In this document: positions 25,186 through 33,978 of the stretch, in pieces
How the letters are laid out: each line of letters begins with the position of its first letter
Numbering within the stretch: the stretch's first letter is position 1
From: Mucilaginibacter sp.
GTDB lineage: Bacteria; Bacteroidota; Bacteroidia; Sphingobacteriales; Sphingobacteriaceae
Length of the DNA: 64,000 bases
Assembly (NCBI GenBank): GCA_031292485.1
Contig: JARLHA010000047.1
Span: 1-64,000, forward strand
Reading direction: 5' to 3'
Position numbers and translations under genes: made by a program
Notes under the pieces: model-generated
Seen by the model: the letters and a program-made list of their open reading frames with translations, nothing else
Databases searched by the model: none
Told to the model about the DNA's origin: nothing

Positions 25186-26460
25186 TTATTCATTTCCTTC
25201 TGTTTTAATAAAACTTTCACTGTCTGTTAAATATTGGGCATTGGATGCCAGGCTATCGGTTACGGATAACCCGCTTTTGACCTCAACCCCGTTGCTGGTA
25301 CTCGTTCCCGTAATCACTTTATGGGCCGAATAAACAGGCCCATTTTTCACCCAGACAATCGTTGTTTGGCCCAGGTTATAAAGTGCGGTACGCGGTACCC
25401 AAAGTCCTTTTGTTTGCCCGGTTTGGATTGTTGCATTGATGATACTATTCACTTTTAGTGCATGGTCCATATTGTGCACATAAACACGGATAGTGGTAGT
25501 TTTATCGCCCTCCTGCAATGCCGGTTCAATAAAATCAACTTTGCCTTCAATAGTTTTACCAGGGATATCAGGGAAAGTGATCTCAACGGGTTGGTTTAAC
25601 CTTAGACCCGAAACGGAAGCATTATCAATTTTGATGAGCGCCCATAACATGTGCGCGTTGGCTACATTGAACAGGGTTTGCCCCTGCTGCACATACATGC
25701 CTTCTTTAATGGCAAGCGGCAGGTTAGCGGTAACACCAGTGGTTGCTTTAGGGTCAGACGGGCCCGACATCAGGCTATGCGCCGCATCATGCACATGCCC
25801 ATCATAGGGGTTATAAACCGGCAGGCTGTAAAAAGCTTTCCCGGTTCTCACTACCTGGTCTACCTGCTGTTCGGTCATCCCCAGCAATAGGAGTTTTTGC
25901 CGGGCGGCATTGATCAAACCTGTTTCCTGCGCGGAGTTTTTGGTAAGAAAGATCAGATCCTGCTGGGCGGTAACCATATCCGGACTGTAAATATCTAAAA
26001 TGCGCTGGCCCCGGTGGATTTCTTCGAAGGCAGATTTGATATACAACTTTTCGATCCTCCCAGAAAAACGGGCGGCTATATTATTAAATGTCCGCGAATC
26101 AAAATCAAGGTAGCCCTGGCCTTTAATTTGGGTTGGCATCGCCTTTTCTTCGGGAGTTATAGCCTCAATGGTTGAGATCACCGAGGAATTCACCGGCTTT
26201 AATACCGTGTTTAAACTGATCCTTGCCAATTCGCTGGCTTGTCCTGTTTTTTTCACCAGGGTCATCCCGCAGATAGGGCAGCTGCCGGGATGTTCCTCCA
26301 CAATCTGGTGGTGCATCGGGCAGGTGTATAGCGTAACGTTTTTCTCCTCCGCGGCATCTTTTGTCTTTTTGTGTTGAGAGCAGGCGCTGATCAGCAAAAC
26401 GCACAACAACAAGGCAGATGATATTCTTTTTATATCAGATATACTTTTAATACTTTTCAT
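25186..26460 (-). CDS. RND efflux periplasmic adaptor lipoprotein with heavy-metal-binding domain (first copy)
   Basis: About 424 residues. The lipobox LLISAC follows a hydrophobic helix. The heavy-metal-binding domain (YTCPMHHQI...CPICGMTLVKK) comes next, then a CusB-like fusion-protein body (IAARFSGRIEKLYIKSAFEEIHRGQ; LFNVANAHMLWALIKI). It differs clearly from the second adaptor downstream, so this is not a recent duplication. The start at 26460 overlaps the TolC gene by 14 bases; 26472 is a possible alternative start. Confidence 0.83.
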   Translation of the reverse strand: MKSIKSISDIKRISSALLLCVLLISACSQHKKTKDAAEEKNVTLYTCPMHHQIVEEHPGSCPICGMTLVKKTGQASELARISLNTVLKPVNSSVISTIEAITPEEKAMPTQIKGQGYLDFDSRTFNNIAARFSGRIEKLYIKSAFEEIHRGQRILDIYSPDMVTAQQDLIFLTKNSAQETGLINAARQKLLLLGMTEQQVDQVVRTGKAFYSLPVYNPYDGHVHDAAHSLMSGPSDPKATTGVTANLPLAIKEGMYVQQGQTLFNVANAHMLWALIKIDNASVSGLRLNQPVEITFPDIPGKTIEGKVDFIEPALQEGDKTTTIRVYVHNMDHALKVNSIINATIQTGQTKGLWVPRTALYNLGQTTIVWVKNGPVYSAHKVITGTSTSNGVEVKSGLSVTDSLASNAQYLTDSESFIKTEGNE

Positions 26461-27679
26461 TTTCTTTTTCATAAGCAACCTGTAATTGCAAAAGCTCCTG
26501 CAAACGATCAAGGGCCTCCATTTTATTTTGCTGCATGTCTTTAATGCCATCCAGTACCGGTTGCAGGTCGCCGGTGTTTTGTTCATAAGCCTGTAGCGCG
26601 GTTTTATAACTATTCTGCAAGGCCGGGATAATGTTTACCCGGTAGTTGTTCAGCTGCCTTTTTTTGCTGCTCATCTCTGCTTTGATACCCGCCAGCTGCC
26701 CGCGCGCCTGGTTAATAATATCCAGTTTGTTTTGCTGCAGCTCTTCAACTTCATACTTTATCCCTTTCAGATTAGCTTTATACTCTTTGGACGACCAGGA
26801 AACAATAGGTACCGTGATCGACCCCATCAAAACATACTGGTTAGCCATACCGTAACTGAACATATGCCCGGCTTGTATACCAAAATCAGGTTTGCGTTTG
26901 CTGTTTTCCACCTGCGCATTCAGTTGCTGCAATTCAATATTCCGGTTAATGCTTTTGATATCACTTCGCGACGAAGCCAATACAGAGGTATCTATGGGCG
27001 AAGATTCATAATCTTTAACCGCGATTGCCGTATCAACCAAAAACTCTGTTTGCTGATCACGGTTCATCAGGGTGTTCAGCATAATGTTTTTCTGGCGGAT
27101 CTCGTTATTAAGCTGTTCATGTGTATTATCCAGCTCAAAAAGATCAGCCTTGGCCTTGTAAATATTACTCAGCTTTTCCTTACCATAGGTTAACCTGATA
27201 TTGGCATCCTTCAGCATATACTCAAGCAGTGTTTGCGTGCTTTGCAGGATATGGAGCTTTTTTTCCAAAACTACCCGGTCGTAATAAGCTTGTTTTGCTT
27301 GCGCGACCAACTGGTTTTTCATATAGTTTTTATCTTCGGCCGTTACCTTTGATAAGCCCTGCATGTAATTTTCCTTTGCCCGGAGTTTGGCGCCGTTGGT
27401 AAACATCTGTTCAGCGGTGATCATAAAAGATCCCGCTGACGGATTGAAACTATAGGGCACCTGGTACTGGCCCGCGCTTATTTTGGGAGCATCAAGGTTT
27501 TTTGCGCCGGTAGCATAAGCATCCTGAGCGCCTATCTTTGAATCGTAAGCCAGCAAAGCAGGGTTCCCGGCCACGCGGGCCAGCACACTATCCAGCGGCA
27601 AACGCTGCTGGGCATTTGCTGCTGAAATTCCGGCCAGCCAAAGGGATGCTATGTATATAACTTGATTTCTTGTTTTCAT
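26447..27679 (-). CDS. TolC-family outer membrane efflux protein
   Basis: 410 residues with a signal peptide (IASLWLAGISAANAQQ) and the paired helical repeats of outer-membrane efflux proteins (QNKLDIINQARGQLAGIKAEM; KQAYYDRVVLEKKLHILQS). It is the exit duct of the metal RND system. The start codon overlaps the RND gene's stop by one base (TAATG). Confidence 0.85.
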   Translation of the reverse strand: MKTRNQVIYIASLWLAGISAANAQQRLPLDSVLARVAGNPALLAYDSKIGAQDAYATGAKNLDAPKISAGQYQVPYSFNPSAGSFMITAEQMFTNGAKLRAKENYMQGLSKVTAEDKNYMKNQLVAQAKQAYYDRVVLEKKLHILQSTQTLLEYMLKDANIRLTYGKEKLSNIYKAKADLFELDNTHEQLNNEIRQKNIMLNTLMNRDQQTEFLVDTAIAVKDYESSPIDTSVLASSRSDIKSINRNIELQQLNAQVENSKRKPDFGIQAGHMFSYGMANQYVLMGSITVPIVSWSSKEYKANLKGIKYEVEELQQNKLDIINQARGQLAGIKAEMSSKKRQLNNYRVNIIPALQNSYKTALQAYEQNTGDLQPVLDGIKDMQQNKMEALDRLQELLQLQVAYEKENEKY

Positions 27680-29571
27680 TATTCTTTCACCTCCAATACA
27701 TCCAGTTTTCCGTGTTTTTTCAATTCATATTCTTTTACCATCAGGAAGATCAATGGGGTCACCAATAAAATATGGGTGGAAGATGTTAGTACCCCGCCGA
27801 TCATCGGCAATACAATAGGCACCATTACATCGCTGCCGGTTCCAGTCGACCATAATACAGGCACCAGGCCAAAAAGGGCTACGCAAACGGTCATCAATTT
27901 GGGACGCAGCCGTTTTACCGCGCCGTTCATGACATATACCCGTAGGTCTTCTCTTGTAATTGTTTCTTTTGAATTTCCTTTCAGGGCAACCAGTTGCTGC
28001 ATGGCATCATTCAGGTAGATCACCATCACGATGCCCGTTTCTACTGCGATGCCAAACAGGGCGATAAAGCCAACCGCAACCGCAACGGATAAATGCACCC
28101 CAAAGAAATAAACCATATAAGCACCGCCTATCAGTGCGAACGGTATGCTGATCAAACTAAAAAACGCCTCGCGGATGGAATGAAAAGCAAAATACAGGCA
28201 GGCAAAAATGATGATGAGCACGATGGGCAAAATCATTATTAAAGTATGCTGCGCCCTTACCATATTTTCGTACTGCCCGCTCCATTCAATAAAATAGCCT
28301 TTGGGTAGCGTTTTAACCATGCTGTTCAGCTTTTTTTGTGCTTCGGCAACAGTGCTGCCCAAATCGCGGTCCCGTACGTTAAACAATAACGTACCTCGTA
28401 ACAAAGCATTTTCCGATTGGATCATCGCCGGGCCGTCGCTGATTTTAATGTCCGCTACCGCAGATAAAGGGATCGGCCCGCTTGCCGGGGTTTGCACCAG
28501 GGTGCGTTTGATCTGGTCGAGATTATTGCGGTAATCCTGTGCAAAACGAAGGTTCACGCTAAAGCGTCGCCTGCCTTCAATTGTCGGCGTAAGATTCATA
28601 CCGCCAAGAGCGCTTTCCACTACTTCGTTCACATCGTCCACACTTAAACCGTACCTGCCAATGGCGTCTTTATTTACCTGTATATCCAGGTATTTGCCCC
28701 CGGTTATCGGGTCGACATATAAATCTTTTACGCCATTGATACCCTGCAAGGCCTGTTTCATCTGGTTTGACAGGGCATAAATCGTATCCAGGTTTTGCCC
28801 GTAAACTTTAAGTCCCACATCGGTACGGATCCCCGTCGACAGCATATTAATGCGGTTGATGATGGGCTGTGTCCAACCGTTTACCACGCCGGGAATCTGC
28901 AATTTGGCGTTCAATTCGTTGATAATATCTTCCTTTTTAATGCCTTTGCGCCATTCATCAGCTGGCTTTAACAGGATGATGGTTTCCACCATGCTAATGG
29001 GCGAATTATCCGTAGCCGTATTGGCCCTGCCGGCTTTGCCCAAAACATTTTTTACTTCGGGGATACTTTTGATAATCTTATCCTGCAATTGCAAAAGCTG
29101 CTTGGCTTCGGCATTGGATATATCCGGCAGGGTAACCGGCATAAACAGGATGGTGCCTTCATCCAGCGGCGGCATAAATTCGCTGCCCAGGCTCAACATC
29201 AGCGGGATGCTGATGAGCAACGCAATAATATTGATAGCGAGCGTTGTTTTTCGCCAATGAATGCACCAGTTCAAAACCGGCCAGTAGATCTTTTGTAAAC
29301 CGCTGTTGAGCGGGTTATGCTCATCAGTCCTTAGTTTGCCTTTCAGGAAAAAGGAGATCAGCACCGGCGCCAGCGTTACCGCCAGGATGGCATCAATGGC
29401 CAGGATAAAGGTTTTTGTCCATGCCAGCGGGCCGAACAATTTGCCTTCCTGCCCTTCCAGTAAAAATACGGGCAGGAACGAAGCCACAATGATCAGGGTG
29501 GAAAAGAACACGCCCCGCCCAACCTGCTTGCAGGAGGCTTCTATGATTTTTATTCTTTCTGCTGTGGTCAT
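27679..29571 (-). CDS. CusA/CzcA-type heavy-metal RND pump, C-terminal part (split gene)
   Basis: 630 residues covering the second part of an RND metal pump. It opens in the cytoplasmic loop before TM5 (FFSTLIIVASFLPVFLLEGQEGKLFGPLAWTKT) and runs through the second periplasmic domain and TM7-12. The first part is the adjacent frame at 29568-30842; the two overlap as ATGA. Together they total 1054 residues, normal for CusA. One added base in the five-base run at 29580-29584 would fuse them. It could be a sequencing error, a mutation or a genuine coupled split. Confidence 0.85.
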   Translation of the reverse strand: MTTAERIKIIEASCKQVGRGVFFSTLIIVASFLPVFLLEGQEGKLFGPLAWTKTFILAIDAILAVTLAPVLISFFLKGKLRTDEHNPLNSGLQKIYWPVLNWCIHWRKTTLAINIIALLISIPLMLSLGSEFMPPLDEGTILFMPVTLPDISNAEAKQLLQLQDKIIKSIPEVKNVLGKAGRANTATDNSPISMVETIILLKPADEWRKGIKKEDIINELNAKLQIPGVVNGWTQPIINRINMLSTGIRTDVGLKVYGQNLDTIYALSNQMKQALQGINGVKDLYVDPITGGKYLDIQVNKDAIGRYGLSVDDVNEVVESALGGMNLTPTIEGRRRFSVNLRFAQDYRNNLDQIKRTLVQTPASGPIPLSAVADIKISDGPAMIQSENALLRGTLLFNVRDRDLGSTVAEAQKKLNSMVKTLPKGYFIEWSGQYENMVRAQHTLIMILPIVLIIIFACLYFAFHSIREAFFSLISIPFALIGGAYMVYFFGVHLSVAVAVGFIALFGIAVETGIVMVIYLNDAMQQLVALKGNSKETITREDLRVYVMNGAVKRLRPKLMTVCVALFGLVPVLWSTGTGSDVMVPIVLPMIGGVLTSSTHILLVTPLIFLMVKEYELKKHGKLDVLEVKE

Positions 29572-30842
29572 GATCTTTCTTTTTCTTGTGCAATGGATAA
29601 ATTGCGGTGCGAGTTCTCTACCATCACGATCCCGTTATCTACTATTACCCCTATAGCCAGGGCAATACCTGTTAAAGACATAATGTTTGAAGAAATACCA
29701 AAGGCATTCAGCAGGATAAAGGCGGTGGCAACGGTGATGGGGATCTGGATGATAATGCTCAGCGCGCTGCGCCAGCTAAACAGGAAGATGATAACGATGA
29801 TAGATACAGTGATCATTTCCTCAATCAGTGTATGTTTTACCGAACCTATCGCTCTTTCTATCAGGTCGCTTCTGTCGTAAGCTATTTTAAACTTTACCCC
29901 CGGCGGCAGGCCGCTTTGCATGGCAGCCATTTTATCCTTCACCGCGTGGATCACCTTATCAGCATTTTCGCCGTAACGCATCACTACGATACCGCCAACA
30001 GCTTCTCCTTCGCCGTTCTCATCAAAAATACCGAGCCTTAAGTCGCCGCCCATTTGTACGGCGGCAATGTCCTTTATCCTTACGGGCACTGTATTAATGG
30101 TGCCGATGGAAATATTCTCCACATCCTGTATGCTCTTGATATAACCCAGCCCGCGCACAATGTAGCCTGTGCCGTTCATCTCAAACTTCCGTCCGCCTAC
30201 GTCATTATTATTGCTTTTAACAGCCCTTAAAACCTGGGACAATGGAATGTTATAATAATTAAGTTTGTTTGGGTCGACGCTGATCTGGTACTGTTTTTCA
30301 AAACCGCCAAAGGAAGCCACCTCGCTTACTCCCGGTACCGTTTGCAGGCCGAACTTTACGTACCAGTCCTGCAATGCCCGTTGTTCGCCAAGGTCGATGC
30401 CTTTGGCGTCGAGCGTATACCAGAGGATATGGCCAACGCCTGTGCCATCCGGTCCAAGCGTCGGCGTTATCCCTTCAGGGAGCAGGCGCTGGGCATAGTT
30501 TAACCTTTCCAGTACCCGGCTTCGCGCCCAGTAGATATCTGTTTTATCCTCAAAAACTATATAAACAAAACTCATCCCGAACATGGAAGTTGCCCGGATG
30601 GATTTTACTTTGGGAATGCCCTGCAGGTTGCTTACCAATGGATAGGTCACCTGATCTTCCATAATTTGCGGGCTGCGGCCCTGCCATTCGGTAAATACGA
30701 TCACCTGGTTCTCGGAGAGGTCAGGGATGGCATCAATAGGGTTTTGATTAATGGAATAAAAACCCCAGCCAAACAGGATGGCCGCAGTCAGCAGCACAAT
30801 GTATCTGTTTTTTAAGGACAGGGAAATAAGTTGATTGATCAT
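29568..30842 (-). CDS. CusA/CzcA-type heavy-metal RND pump, N-terminal part (split gene)
   Basis: 424 residues: TM1 (YIVLLTAAILFGWGFYSI), the first periplasmic domain (DAIPDLSENQVIVFTEWQGRSPQIMEDQVTYPL is split across the porter region), then TM2-TM4 ending in IVDNGIVMVENSHRNL. The Asp in TM4 is of the proton-relay type. The frame stops ten residues later. The start at 30842 (MINQLISLSL) is the family's usual start; the 45 codons upstream lie in a hairpin element. It works with the adaptors and TolC protein downstream. Confidence 0.85.
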   Translation of the reverse strand: MINQLISLSLKNRYIVLLTAAILFGWGFYSINQNPIDAIPDLSENQVIVFTEWQGRSPQIMEDQVTYPLVSNLQGIPKVKSIRATSMFGMSFVYIVFEDKTDIYWARSRVLERLNYAQRLLPEGITPTLGPDGTGVGHILWYTLDAKGIDLGEQRALQDWYVKFGLQTVPGVSEVASFGGFEKQYQISVDPNKLNYYNIPLSQVLRAVKSNNNDVGGRKFEMNGTGYIVRGLGYIKSIQDVENISIGTINTVPVRIKDIAAVQMGGDLRLGIFDENGEGEAVGGIVVMRYGENADKVIHAVKDKMAAMQSGLPPGVKFKIAYDRSDLIERAIGSVKHTLIEEMITVSIIVIIFLFSWRSALSIIIQIPITVATAFILLNAFGISSNIMSLTGIALAIGVIVDNGIVMVENSHRNLSIAQEKERS

Positions 30843-30897
30843 CTTAAAAAGTTTAATTACCCCGCGGCGACTGTTTTTGAATGTTCGAAACTTTTTT

Positions 30898-31052
30898 CCC
30901 TCTTTACGCGCAGCGAAGAGAGGGATGCCAAGCACAGCGATGGCAGGGTGAGTCAACCCGGCGGACATTACCGCCAATGCATGGCGGCGAGTGACTCACC
31001 CCGGATTCGCTTCGCTTTCCGACCCTCTCTCTACGGCGAGCCGTAAAGAGGG
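30898..31052. repeat. Large inverted repeat upstream of the RND pump gene
   Basis: CCCTCTTTACG (30898-30908) and CGTAAAGAGGG (31042-31052) are perfect complements. Further pairing lies inside: GAAGAGAGGG against CCCTCTCT, and GTGAGTC against GAGTGACTCAC. The 155-bp element sits between the small metal-binding gene and the pump gene of the same operon. It may attenuate or stabilise the transcript. It is not coding. Confidence 0.65.
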
Positions 31053-31109
31053 TTAGCTGCAATTTTTAAGCTTCGAAAGCTCTGTTTAATGCCCCCGGGG
31101 GTATTTGAT

Positions 31110-31361
31110 TTACATACTCATCTTATGCTTCATTGGCATTTTTTTGGATGTATCCTTTTTCACCAAGGTCATGCCGCATTTGGGGCATTTGCCCGGTTTG
31201 TCACTCAGTACATCAGCATCCATCGGGCAGGTGTAAAGCACTTTTGCCGGTTTAACTTTTTTGGGTTTTGTTGTGTCGGATATAGTTGTTGTTGAATGGG
31301 CTGCAAAAACGGATGCAACTAAAAACAGGATAGCTATAGCCACCAGGATTACTTTTTTCAT
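31110..31361 (-). CDS. Small secreted heavy-metal-binding-domain protein
   Basis: 83 residues with a signal peptide (ILVAIAILFLVASVFAAH). One heavy-metal-binding domain follows (YTCPMDADV...CPKCGMTLVKK), then a Met/His-rich tail (KKMPMKHKMSM) suited to binding Cu(I) or Ag(I). It probably acts as a periplasmic metal carrier for the efflux complex encoded downstream. The same domain occurs in both adaptors of this operon. Confidence 0.8.
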   Translation of the reverse strand: MKKVILVAIAILFLVASVFAAHSTTTISDTTKPKKVKPAKVLYTCPMDADVLSDKPGKCPKCGMTLVKKDTSKKMPMKHKMSM

Positions 31362-31493
31362 GGATTTTCTAAATTAAAAATGAATGAATGGCAAATGGCG
31401 TTAATAAGCCTATTGCGCAGATTATAAATTAAGATGATGAATTATATGGTTATTTTAGCCAAATACAGAAACGTATGGCTGAAGGCGTACAGG

Positions 31494-31877
31494 TCAGATC
31501 CTGTAGGTGCAGTTGAGAATATAAGAGGGTGTAGTGTGCCGCCAATCAGGTGGGGCATGGTTATTAAAACAAACGATCCCGCGAACAGGGATATTTAAAT
31601 TCGCGATAAAAGGAAAATAAAGGACAGCTATCGCAGGAGCCAGTTTTGTATAAAAACCAAAAGAAGATGGACTCACATGCTGATCCTTTACTTTGAAGTA
31701 CTGCTTTTTTGATTTACAGCAATTCTTCATCGGTATATTCATTTTACAGCTGGCCTTTGGGCTTTCTGAAAACGAAGTTGATTGCAAAATACCGCAGCAA
31801 TAATAACTATTAGCGGCAACACCTGTGCTCGAGAGCAGGTAAAGGGCTGATAATAATATAAGTGCAATACGTTTCAC
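31494..31877 (-). CDS. HYC_CC_PP-family protein
   Basis: 127 residues starting at GTG. A signal peptide is followed by SYYCCG, a Cys pair (KNCCKSKK) and a C-terminal HAPPDW motif. This is the pattern of the NCBI 'HYC_CC_PP' family, which from memory is found beside metal efflux genes in Bacteroidota; here His of HYC is Tyr (SYYC). The cysteines suggest metal binding. It heads the efflux operon, with TATCTTTG four bases before the start codon. Confidence 0.6.
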   Translation of the reverse strand: MKRIALILLSALYLLSSTGVAANSYYCCGILQSTSFSESPKASCKMNIPMKNCCKSKKQYFKVKDQHVSPSSFGFYTKLAPAIAVLYFPFIANLNIPVRGIVCFNNHAPPDWRHTTPSYILNCTYRI

Positions 31878-31881
31878 AATT

Positions 31882-31889
31882 CAAAGATA
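31882..31889 (-). promoter_or_regulatory. -7 element (TATCTTTG) of the metal efflux operon
   Basis: A full TAnnTTTG match on the minus strand, then AATT, then the GTG start. The four-base spacing matches that at lipA, recF and tatD. Confidence 0.5.
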
Positions 31890-31996
31890 GGAATATAACT
31901 AAACATAAAATAATGATGAATCTCACAATTCTATCATTTTAAACGTTTCTTTTGCCTCCCGGGTGTTAAGTGGGATAAAAAATTAAAATTAACGCT

Positions 31997-32004
31997 TAGC
32001 TTTG
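31997..32004 (+). promoter_or_regulatory. -7 element (TAGCTTTG) of the OsmC gene
   Basis: A full TAnnTTTG match 18 bases before the ATG. No -33 element was recognised. Confidence 0.5.
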
Positions 32005-32022
32005 TGTTAATAAATTTTCATC

Positions 32023-32442
32023 ATGGCAACTATTGAAACTACCTACCTGGGCGATTTAAGAACAGAAGCTACCCACCTGCAATCAGGAACAAAAATAATT
32101 ACCGACGCCCCTTTGGATAACCAGGGAAAAGGCGAAGCATTTTCGCCAACCGACCTGCTGGCGGCAGCCCTCGGCAGCTGCATGTTAACCATTATGGGGA
32201 TAAAAGCGCGTGCCAGCAATATTGATATCGTCGGAACAACCATGTCCATCACCAAAATAATGGCTGCCGACCCGCGCCGGGTAAGTGAAATCGTCATCAA
32301 TTTTAAATTCCCGAAGGCATATACCGAAAAGGAGCAACTGCTTTTAGAACGCTCAGCACTTACCTGCCCGGTTATTTTCAGCCTAAACGAGGATTTGAAA
32401 AAGACAGTAACTTTTGGATGGGAAGATGCAGTGAAAGCTTAA
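32023..32442 (+). CDS. OsmC-family peroxide-reducing protein
   Basis: 139 residues. OsmC/Ohr proteins reduce organic hydroperoxides with two cysteines, here Cys53 (LGSCML) and Cys115 (ALTCPV) in the usual positions. The fold motif SPTDLLAAALGSC is clear. It probably protects the cytosol against organic peroxides. The gene stands alone, divergent from the metal efflux operon. Confidence 0.88.
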   Translation: MATIETTYLGDLRTEATHLQSGTKIITDAPLDNQGKGEAFSPTDLLAAALGSCMLTIMGIKARASNIDIVGTTMSITKIMAADPRRVSEIVINFKFPKAYTEKEQLLLERSALTCPVIFSLNEDLKKTVTFGWEDAVKA

Positions 32443-32484
32443 TTAGTCATGCATATCCAAGGGTTAACTTGAATTTTACTTTAA

Positions 32485-32868
32485 ATGAAATATTTGGTAT
32501 TCATAATACTTTTGGGTTCGTATCTATTCAAGAGCGATTACCTGTCAAACTCAATTTGGACGTGCAAGATTTCGCAGCATGCATCTGACACCCTAAGATT
32601 CAAACCAAATCAACAAGTCGATGATTATGATTGCGAGATTCCATACACTTTTCATGGTTCGTATCTTGTCAGAAAAGATATAGTGATAATTACTGCAAAA
32701 GACGATTCGCATAGTGAAGATAACGGCAAGGTGAGTTATTACCGCCAAACCTTCAAGATTAATAAAAACATTTTATACCCCTTGTTTAATGAATCTCTCA
32801 TTCATAATAAATGGGTAAAATCAACCATGCAGATGGAACCAGGCTATATCTTTAAAAGAATAAAATAG
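32485..32868 (+). CDS. Hypothetical secreted protein
   Basis: 127 residues with an N-terminal hydrophobic segment (MKYLVFIILLGSYLF), then a polar beta-rich region with WTCKIS and a DDYDC pair of cysteines that could form a disulfide. The size and the pattern (a strand-rich body ending GYIFKRIK) recall lipocalin-like or META-like small domains, but no family can be named. It follows the OsmC gene by 42 bases and may share its transcript. Confidence 0.5.
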   Translation: MKYLVFIILLGSYLFKSDYLSNSIWTCKISQHASDTLRFKPNQQVDDYDCEIPYTFHGSYLVRKDIVIITAKDDSHSEDNGKVSYYRQTFKINKNILYPLFNESLIHNKWVKSTMQMEPGYIFKRIK

Positions 32869-32918
32869 CAATTTGATGCCGATTGCATGATCGATGGACA
32901 TGTTAGCCAAAGCTGCAA

Positions 32919-33248
32919 TTAGGCCATCACTGCCAACGTTTCTTCCACTGAAACCTCGCCATGTGAAAGATCGAGGATACACTCGCCATCTTTTATCAAT
33001 AATAATTGGGGAGATTCATGGAAAACCTGGAAAACAGCAGCGATTTTATTGGAAAGCTCGCGGTATTTAATCAGGTCTAAAAAATATAGCGGTAAGTTAT
33101 CGGGTAATTTATTCCAGTCGAATTCGAAACGTTTTTTTACCATCATGCTGATTGAACAGCGGGTGCTGTGCTTAAATATTAAACTATAGCCTTGCGTTTG
33201 TTTAATAGCGTCTATTTGATCAGCTGATTCCAGCGGTATCCAATTCAT
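32919..33248 (-). CDS. ytxJ: YtxJ-family monothiol bacilliredoxin
   Basis: 109 residues with a thioredoxin-like fold. KHSTRCSIS puts the single redox cysteine at residue 31, as in YtxJ (BrxC), which removes bacillithiol from S-bacillithiolated proteins. The presence of bshA in the same window supports the pathway. It is probably the last gene of a minus-strand group with ribH and a small lipoprotein. Confidence 0.85.
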   Translation of the reverse strand: MNWIPLESADQIDAIKQTQGYSLIFKHSTRCSISMMVKKRFEFDWNKLPDNLPLYFLDLIKYRELSNKIAAVFQVFHESPQLLLIKDGECILDLSHGEVSVEETLAVMA

Positions 33249-33340
33249 AAATCAAATTTTTATTCCTTGCTTAAAAAACTGCAAAGCAACGGAAAATGAT
33301 TGCTTGTTTTTAGCAATATAAAAAATATGACATTAAACTG

Positions 33341-33451
33341 TTAGCGTCCGGTTTTGGGATAAGTTCCGTAAGCAGGACATAGCTTGTTTGAGCATGAGGA
33401 AATACCGCCTAATACCAGGGCAATTACCGCTATATAAATTACTTTTTTCAT
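33341..33451 (-). CDS. Very small lipoprotein with CPAYG motif
   Basis: 36 residues (ATG at 33451, TAA at 33341-33343). A lipoprotein signal (KKVIYIAVIALVLGGISSC, with lipobox GISSC) leads to a mature peptide of only about 17 residues, NKLCPAYGTYPKTGR. Tiny lipoproteins with a CPAY motif recur in Bacteroidota, from memory, with unknown function. It sits 32 bases downstream of ribH on the same strand. Confidence 0.6.
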   Translation of the reverse strand: MKKVIYIAVIALVLGGISSCSNKLCPAYGTYPKTGR

Positions 33452-33483
33452 CAGAGAATGATCTTAATGCTATTAAACGAAAA

Positions 33484-33978
33484 TTAGCTATTCAAAGTTT
33501 CAGCAAGGTACGCCATTTTTATGGCAGTTACAGCTGCCTCCACACCTTTATTTCCGTGCTTACCGCCTGCCCTGTCAATAGCCTGCTGCTGGTTATCAGT
33601 TGTTAATACACCAAATATAACGGGTTTTGAATATTTTATAGCAACATTACTTATTCCGTTAGCTACGGCATTGCAAATAAAATCAAAATGCCTTGTTTCG
33701 CCCTGTATTACACAGCCCAAACAAATAACCGCATCTAATTTACTATTTTTTAATAATAAGTCTGCGCCGGTAGTTAATTCAAAACTGCCAGGAACTGAAT
33801 AGGTGAAAATATGATCGGTTAGTGCGCCGTGTTCAACCAGGCTTTCGTAAGCGCCCTGGTACAGGGCATTGGTAATTTCAGAATTCCACTCGGCCACTAC
33901 GATGCCAAAACGATACAAAGCGGCAGATGGCACATTGGTATTGCTGAAATCAGATAGATTTTTGAGTTGAGTAGACAT
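33484..33978 (-). CDS. ribH: 6,7-dimethyl-8-ribityllumazine synthase
   Basis: 164 residues. It condenses 3,4-dihydroxybutanone phosphate with the ribitylamino-pyrimidine, the penultimate step of riboflavin synthesis. Family motifs are VAEWNSEIT, VPGSFELTTGA, LGCVIQGETRHFDFI and FGVLTTDNQQQA, then GGKHGNKG. Length is normal. It lies downstream of a TPR membrane protein; the 87-base spacer is a heptamer hairpin. Confidence 0.95.
   Translation of the reverse strand: MSTQLKNLSDFSNTNVPSAALYRFGIVVAEWNSEITNALYQGAYESLVEHGALTDHIFTYSVPGSFELTTGADLLLKNSKLDAVICLGCVIQGETRHFDFICNAVANGISNVAIKYSKPVIFGVLTTDNQQQAIDRAGGKHGNKGVEAAVTAIKMAYLAETLNS

Noticed and set aside
24933..25220. 96-residue N-terminal extension of the second adaptor
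   Set aside because: It is the translation of the GTCCC/GGGAC hairpin array and would bury the lipoprotein signal that begins at 24932.
29568..29590. Programmed -1 ribosomal frameshift in the RND pump
   Set aside because: The A-run is not phased as an X-XXY-YYZ heptamer in the upstream frame, and no following stem was evident. An indel or coupled reinitiation explains it more simply.
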